The notes under the pieces were generated by a model, which did no database searches, was not told the origin of the DNA, and saw only the letters and a program-made list of their open reading frames with translations. 64,000 nt of DNA from Chryseosolibacter histidinae. Lineage in GTDB: Bacteria; Bacteroidota; Bacteroidia; Cytophagales; Cyclobacteriaceae. The position numbers and the translations under genes are program-made. Location of the stretch: NCBI RefSeq assembly GCF_018598225.1, contig NZ_JAHESF010000013.1:158581-222580 (forward strand), in the 5' to 3' direction. Shown here piece by piece: positions 61,838-64,000 of this stretch. Positions within the stretch are counted from its first letter, which is position 1. The number at the start of each line of letters is the position of its first letter.

Positions 61838-63231
61838 CAGAGAATGTATTCGCTTAGGTCCTTGTTCTTCACAAAACCAGTGAGCTTTTCCTTCACCAGG
61901 TCAGCATCTACGGCAATAGAAGAATCAGGAGCAATTTTATCAGGCACATCAAACAACAGCTCGTTGAGCAGCTTGCTCATAACCGTGTGCAGCCTTCGTG
62001 CACCGATGTTCTCCACCTCTGCATTGATGGTGAATGCCATGTTGGCGATCTCGTCCATGGCGCCGTCAGTGAAAGTGACTTCAACACCTTCGGCCTGGAA
62101 AAGCGCCTGGTACTGCTTGGTGAGCGCGTTCTTGGGCTCTTTCAGAATGCGGATAAAATCTTCCCTGGTAAGGTTGTTCAGCTCTACACGAATAGGAAAA
62201 CGTCCCTGCAGCTCGGGGATCAGGTCAGACGGTTTCGAAATATGGAAAGCACCGGCCGCAACGAACAGGATATGGTCGGTCTTGATCACGCCGTGTTTTG
62301 TATTCACGGTGCTTCCTTCCACGATCGGCAGCAGGTCGCGCTGCACACCTTCACGACTCACATCAGGGCCACCGCCTCCTTTTTTAGAGCCTGAAGCGAT
62401 CTTATCGATCTCATCAATGAAGATGATGCCGGCATCTTCCGCCCTGTGGATAGCTTCTTCCTTCACTTCATCCATATCGATGAGCTTCGCAGCTTCTTCT
62501 TCCAGCAGGATACGCCGGGCTTCGGCAACCGTCACTTTTCTTTTCCGTGTTTTTTTCGGCAGCATGCCGTTGAGCATCTCCTGCAGGTTCATCATGGAAA
62601 CTTCATCCATCATGCCTGCGCCTACCATGCCCACATTGGGTCCGCTGCTTCCCTTGATGCTGATGTCGATCTTCCGTTCTTCCAGCTCTCCGTTCCTGAT
62701 CTTTTCCCTGAAGAGGTTACGGGTGCGCTCGTTCAGCTCCTCATCTGACGTTGGCATGCCCTGCGATTCTGTGGAGAATCCCGTGGGCTTCGAGCCCTGC
62801 ACTTTGAGCGGAGGGATCAGCGCATCGAGAATGATATCTTCAACGATCACAGCTGCCTTCTCTTTCACTTCTTCTTTTTTACGCGCCTTCACCAGGTTTA
62901 CAGATTGTTCAACCAGGTCGCGCACCATACTTTCAACGTCTCTGCCCACGTAACCCACTTCGGTAAACTTTGAAGCTTCTACTTTCACAAAAGGTGCATC
63001 CGCGATCTTGGCCAGCCTGCGGGCGATCTCAGTCTTTCCCACGCCGGTGGCGCCGATCATTAAAATATTGTTGGGGATGATCTCGCTCCTGATCTCGGAT
63101 TTCACGTTCATCCTCCGCCAGCGGTTACGGAGGGCTATCGCCACATTCCGCTTGGCTTCATATTGCCCGATGATATATTTATCAAGTTCTTCAACTATCT
63201 GTCGTGGCGTTAGGTATTTTGGATCCATCAT
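61837..63231 (-). CDS. hslU: ATP-dependent protease ATPase subunit HslU
   Basis: 464 residues. AAA+ with Walker A GATGVGKTEIARRL, the HslU-specific I domain (about 110-240, GRDVESMVRDLVEQ into the RKRKVTVAEARR segment), Walker B GIIFIDEIDKIA and C-terminal SEYIL tail that docks into HslV. Unfolds substrates for HslV, whose gene is not in this window. Follows porQ by 5 bp. Confidence 0.96.
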   Translation of the reverse strand: MMDPKYLTPRQIVEELDKYIIGQYEAKRNVAIALRNRWRRMNVKSEIRSEIIPNNILMIGATGVGKTEIARRLAKIADAPFVKVEASKFTEVGYVGRDVESMVRDLVEQSVNLVKARKKEEVKEKAAVIVEDIILDALIPPLKVQGSKPTGFSTESQGMPTSDEELNERTRNLFREKIRNGELEERKIDISIKGSSGPNVGMVGAGMMDEVSMMNLQEMLNGMLPKKTRKRKVTVAEARRILLEEEAAKLIDMDEVKEEAIHRAEDAGIIFIDEIDKIASGSKKGGGGPDVSREGVQRDLLPIVEGSTVNTKHGVIKTDHILFVAAGAFHISKPSDLIPELQGRFPIRVELNNLTREDFIRILKEPKNALTKQYQALFQAEGVEVTFTDGAMDEIANMAFTINAEVENIGARRLHTVMSKLLNELLFDVPDKIAPDSSIAVDADLVKEKLTGFVKNKDLSEYIL

Positions 63232-63236
63232 AACAC

Positions 63237-63998
63237 TTATCGTCTCTTTAATAATTTATTAAGATCGGCTGACAAAGTAAAGGAATAACCGGCACTTCCG
63301 GCTACATAGGCGCTTCTGCTGAAAACAAATTCAAAAGCTTTGACATGAACGGCTGCCCCGAGTGAAACACCTGCTCCTCCCCCACCAGCCGGCAGTTTGA
63401 GGGCCTGGTGCGCCAGGTAATTGTAGCCAGCCATCAGAGTCACATTTTTATGGATCAGGATCTCCGTTCCCAGGCTCAGATGACTGAGCACTTTTTTCAA
63501 TGCTCCTGGTTTTTCTTCGTCATCATCAGGGTCATCATAGCTTACGTCTGCCTGTGTGAGGTTAAAGGCCGTCAGCGAAAAACGCAAGGGCATGTGCTCC
63601 GGTTTAAAGGTGATGCCCGCCCGCACATCCAAAGGTACGCTGCTGCCCGAAGTCGACGTATAATCACTCAACACAAAACCCGCATTCCGGATCACAAGTC
63701 CTGCCGTGAACGGTTTGTGGGGATGAATGAAGACACCTCCCAGATCGAACATCAGCGCGCTGGCCCGGTATCCGGCAATGTTTGAAAAAACACCTTTGAG
63801 ATTAATACCAAACCTGAAATTTCCCTGCCGGTGACTTTTTCCTATGATGAGGGCGGTCTCTCCGGAGCTAAACTCGCCGGTCTCTACGCCGTTCAGGTCG
63901 TATCCCTGGATGGTGCCATAACTCATGTGCTGAACGCCCAACATAACCATTCCTGCTTTACCGAAGTCATGTGCGTATGCTAAAAAAGCCTGCCCTAT
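63237..63998 (-). CDS. porQ: Type IX secretion system protein PorQ (5' end outside window)
   Basis: Frame remains open to the right window edge, so the N-terminus and signal peptide are missing. Visible: MSYGTIQGYDLNGVETGEFS, GNFRFGINLKGVFSNIAGYR, LGGVFIHPHKPFTAGLVIRN and a barrel-like beta pattern matching PorQ. In known systems PorQ works with PorU and PorZ in the attachment complex at the cell surface (family knowledge). Upstream of hslU in the same transcript. Confidence 0.88.
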   Translation of the reverse strand: MGQAFLAYAHDFGKAGMVMLGVQHMSYGTIQGYDLNGVETGEFSSGETALIIGKSHRQGNFRFGINLKGVFSNIAGYRASALMFDLGGVFIHPHKPFTAGLVIRNAGFVLSDYTSTSGSSVPLDVRAGITFKPEHMPLRFSLTAFNLTQADVSYDDPDDDEEKPGALKKVLSHLSLGTEILIHKNVTLMAGYNYLAHQALKLPAGGGGAGVSLGAAVHVKAFEFVFSRSAYVAGSAGYSFTLSADLNKLLKRR

Positions 63999-64000
63999 AT

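Overview
The window reads as a chromosomal segment of a Bacteroidota bacterium, most likely of the Cytophagales type (the order is inferred). Evidence: several promoters fit the Bacteroidota pattern TTG-N18-20-TAnnTTTG. A type IX secretion gene (porQ) sits at the right edge. Families typical of the phylum are present (DUF2807, DUF4421, DUF2795, Lipocalin_5, four-helix-bundle protein), as is the order rplM-rpsI-rpsB-tsf. I see no rRNA, tRNA, CRISPR array, transposase or phage gene.

Layout. 1-15.1 kb is accessory: the 3' end of an NtrC-type sigma-54 activator, a gap with five TGTACA hexamers, a single-module type I polyketide synthase with its own thioesterase (KS-AT-DH-KR-ACP-TE), a lipocalin-like gene, a STAS/SEC14-like gene, a WGR-TPR protein, an AraC regulator, two small lipoproteins and an NtrY-like kinase. 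The activator and the kinase look like a two-component pair split by the PKS block. 15.4-31.4 kb is the dcw cluster on the minus strand: mraZ, a four-helix-bundle gene, rsmH, ftsL, ftsI, murE, mraY, murD, ftsW, murG, murC, ftsQ, ftsA, ftsZ. It has a clear promoter overlapped by three tandem MraZ boxes and a terminator after ftsZ. 31.7-64 kb is mixed housekeeping: CoA transferase, TlpA-like lipoprotein, mnmA, cmk preceded by an unannotated 45-residue lipoprotein, aldehyde dehydrogenase, the ribosomal/EF-Ts operon, a pseudouridine synthase, a PhoB/PhoR pair, recA, an ABC permease, queA, an MntA/HepT toxin-antitoxin pair coupled to ispD, PEP synthase, ettA, a HigBA pair, an LpxL-like acyltransferase, a SixA-like phosphatase, hslU and porQ.

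The most unusual feature is not a gene. At least fifteen intergenic spots carry short arrays whose repeat period is 7 bp. Unit sequences differ (GGAGTMA, GTACGAG, GTCCATR, GATTACY, GTTGCCR, CAGTAGG and others), but the design recurs. Many arrays have two arms in opposite orientation around a 5-90 bp spacer, and they begin at or inside the stop codon of the neighbouring gene. One inverted pair of such arms flanks the four-helix-bundle gene inserted between mraZ and rsmH, which suggests that this gene may be the cargo or agent of the repeat system. All calls come from reading sequence and motifs; no database search was possible.
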